Shown one piece after another: positions 5,726 to 5,858 of a stretch of 5,858 nucleotides of DNA (the first letter of the stretch is position 1; the number at the start of each line of letters is the position of its first letter). This stretch comes from Planctomycetota bacterium. GTDB lineage: Bacteria; Planctomycetota; UBA11346. A program made the position numbers and the translations under genes. Below the pieces are notes generated by a model, which searched no databases, was not told the origin of the DNA, and saw only the letters and a program-made list of their open reading frames with translations. The DNA lies in the NCBI GenBank assembly GCA_947440715.1, contig CANETI010000176.1, positions 1 to 5,858 on the forward strand, written 5' to 3'.

Positions 5726-5858
5726 CCGCCAAACGTCGTCGTCCTGAAGTATTAGCGCCGGTGGGATCACCGGACTGCTTACCGGCGGCGGTCGCTGGCG
5801 GGGCTGACGCCGTATTTTTAGGGCTACGTCATTTTAATGCCCGTGGACGCGCGGAAAA
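5722..5858 (+). CDS. U32 peptidase family protein, 3'-truncated by window
   Basis: Only the first 45 codons are present. After a basic start (MTAKRRR), PEVLAPVGSPDCLPAAVAGGADAVFLGLRHFNARGRAE matches the conserved opening of U32 family proteins: the 'PELLAPAGSPE-AAV-NGADAVYLG' first beta/alpha unit of the barrel and the following FNAR. Despite the name, many U32 members are RNA or cofactor modification enzymes (the E. coli TrhP, RlhA and UbiU/UbiV groups), often with an Fe-S cluster whose Cys residues would lie beyond the window. The subfamily cannot be told from this fragment. No Shine-Dalgarno precedes the ATG, which overlaps the previous stop as ATGA, so translation probably depends on termination of the upstream gene. 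Confidence 0.85.
   Translation, partial: MTAKRRRPEVLAPVGSPDCLPAAVAGGADAVFLGLRHFNARGRAE

Overview
The window is bacterial chromosomal DNA with no phage, plasmid or ribosomal genes. The taxon cannot be fixed from it. The mix of a DUF790/Bax1-like protein, a GbsR-type regulator, a secreted alpha/beta hydrolase, large unrecognised proteins and a U32 peptidase homologue, with frequent TTA-Leu codons in mid-GC DNA, would fit a Planctomycetota/PVC-type bacterium, but this is only a low-confidence inference.

Layout. (1) Positions 1-990 (+) hold the 3' part of a DUF790 protein, the family of the archaeal XPB-partner nuclease Bax1; its start lies outside the window. (2) Positions 990-1261 are a non-coding, repeat-structured island. 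It has an array of 8-bp TCCGGAAG units, a large hairpin, the same array twice in reverse orientation, and a C-rich tract that forms a G-quadruplex motif on the minus strand. (3) Positions 1262-1810 (+) encode a small exported protein with a possible PsbP/DcrB-like fold. (4) A hairpin separates it from a convergent minus-strand pair: a DUF2071-like gene (1909-2673) and, upstream of it, a GbsR/MarR-type regulator gene (2767-3285). (5) Positions 3495-4271 (-) encode a secreted esterase-like alpha/beta hydrolase with a full Ser-Asp-His triad. (6) After a divergent intergenic region, 4535-5725 (+) encodes an unrecognised Trp-rich, membrane-anchored protein. Its stop codon overlaps the start of a U32 peptidase family gene (5722-end, truncated by the window).

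How the genes work together. The clearest functional link is the regulator and its neighbour. A near-identical palindrome, ATTTCTGT-N4-ACAGAAAT, lies directly before the regulator start and again before the DUF2071-like gene. A plausible intrinsic terminator sits between the two genes. This predicts a small self-contained regulon in which the GbsR-type protein controls itself and the DUF2071-like gene through separate promoters. The second link is the ATGA overlap at 5722-5725, which points to translational coupling of the Trp-rich protein and the U32 protein. The remaining genes look like single transcription units.
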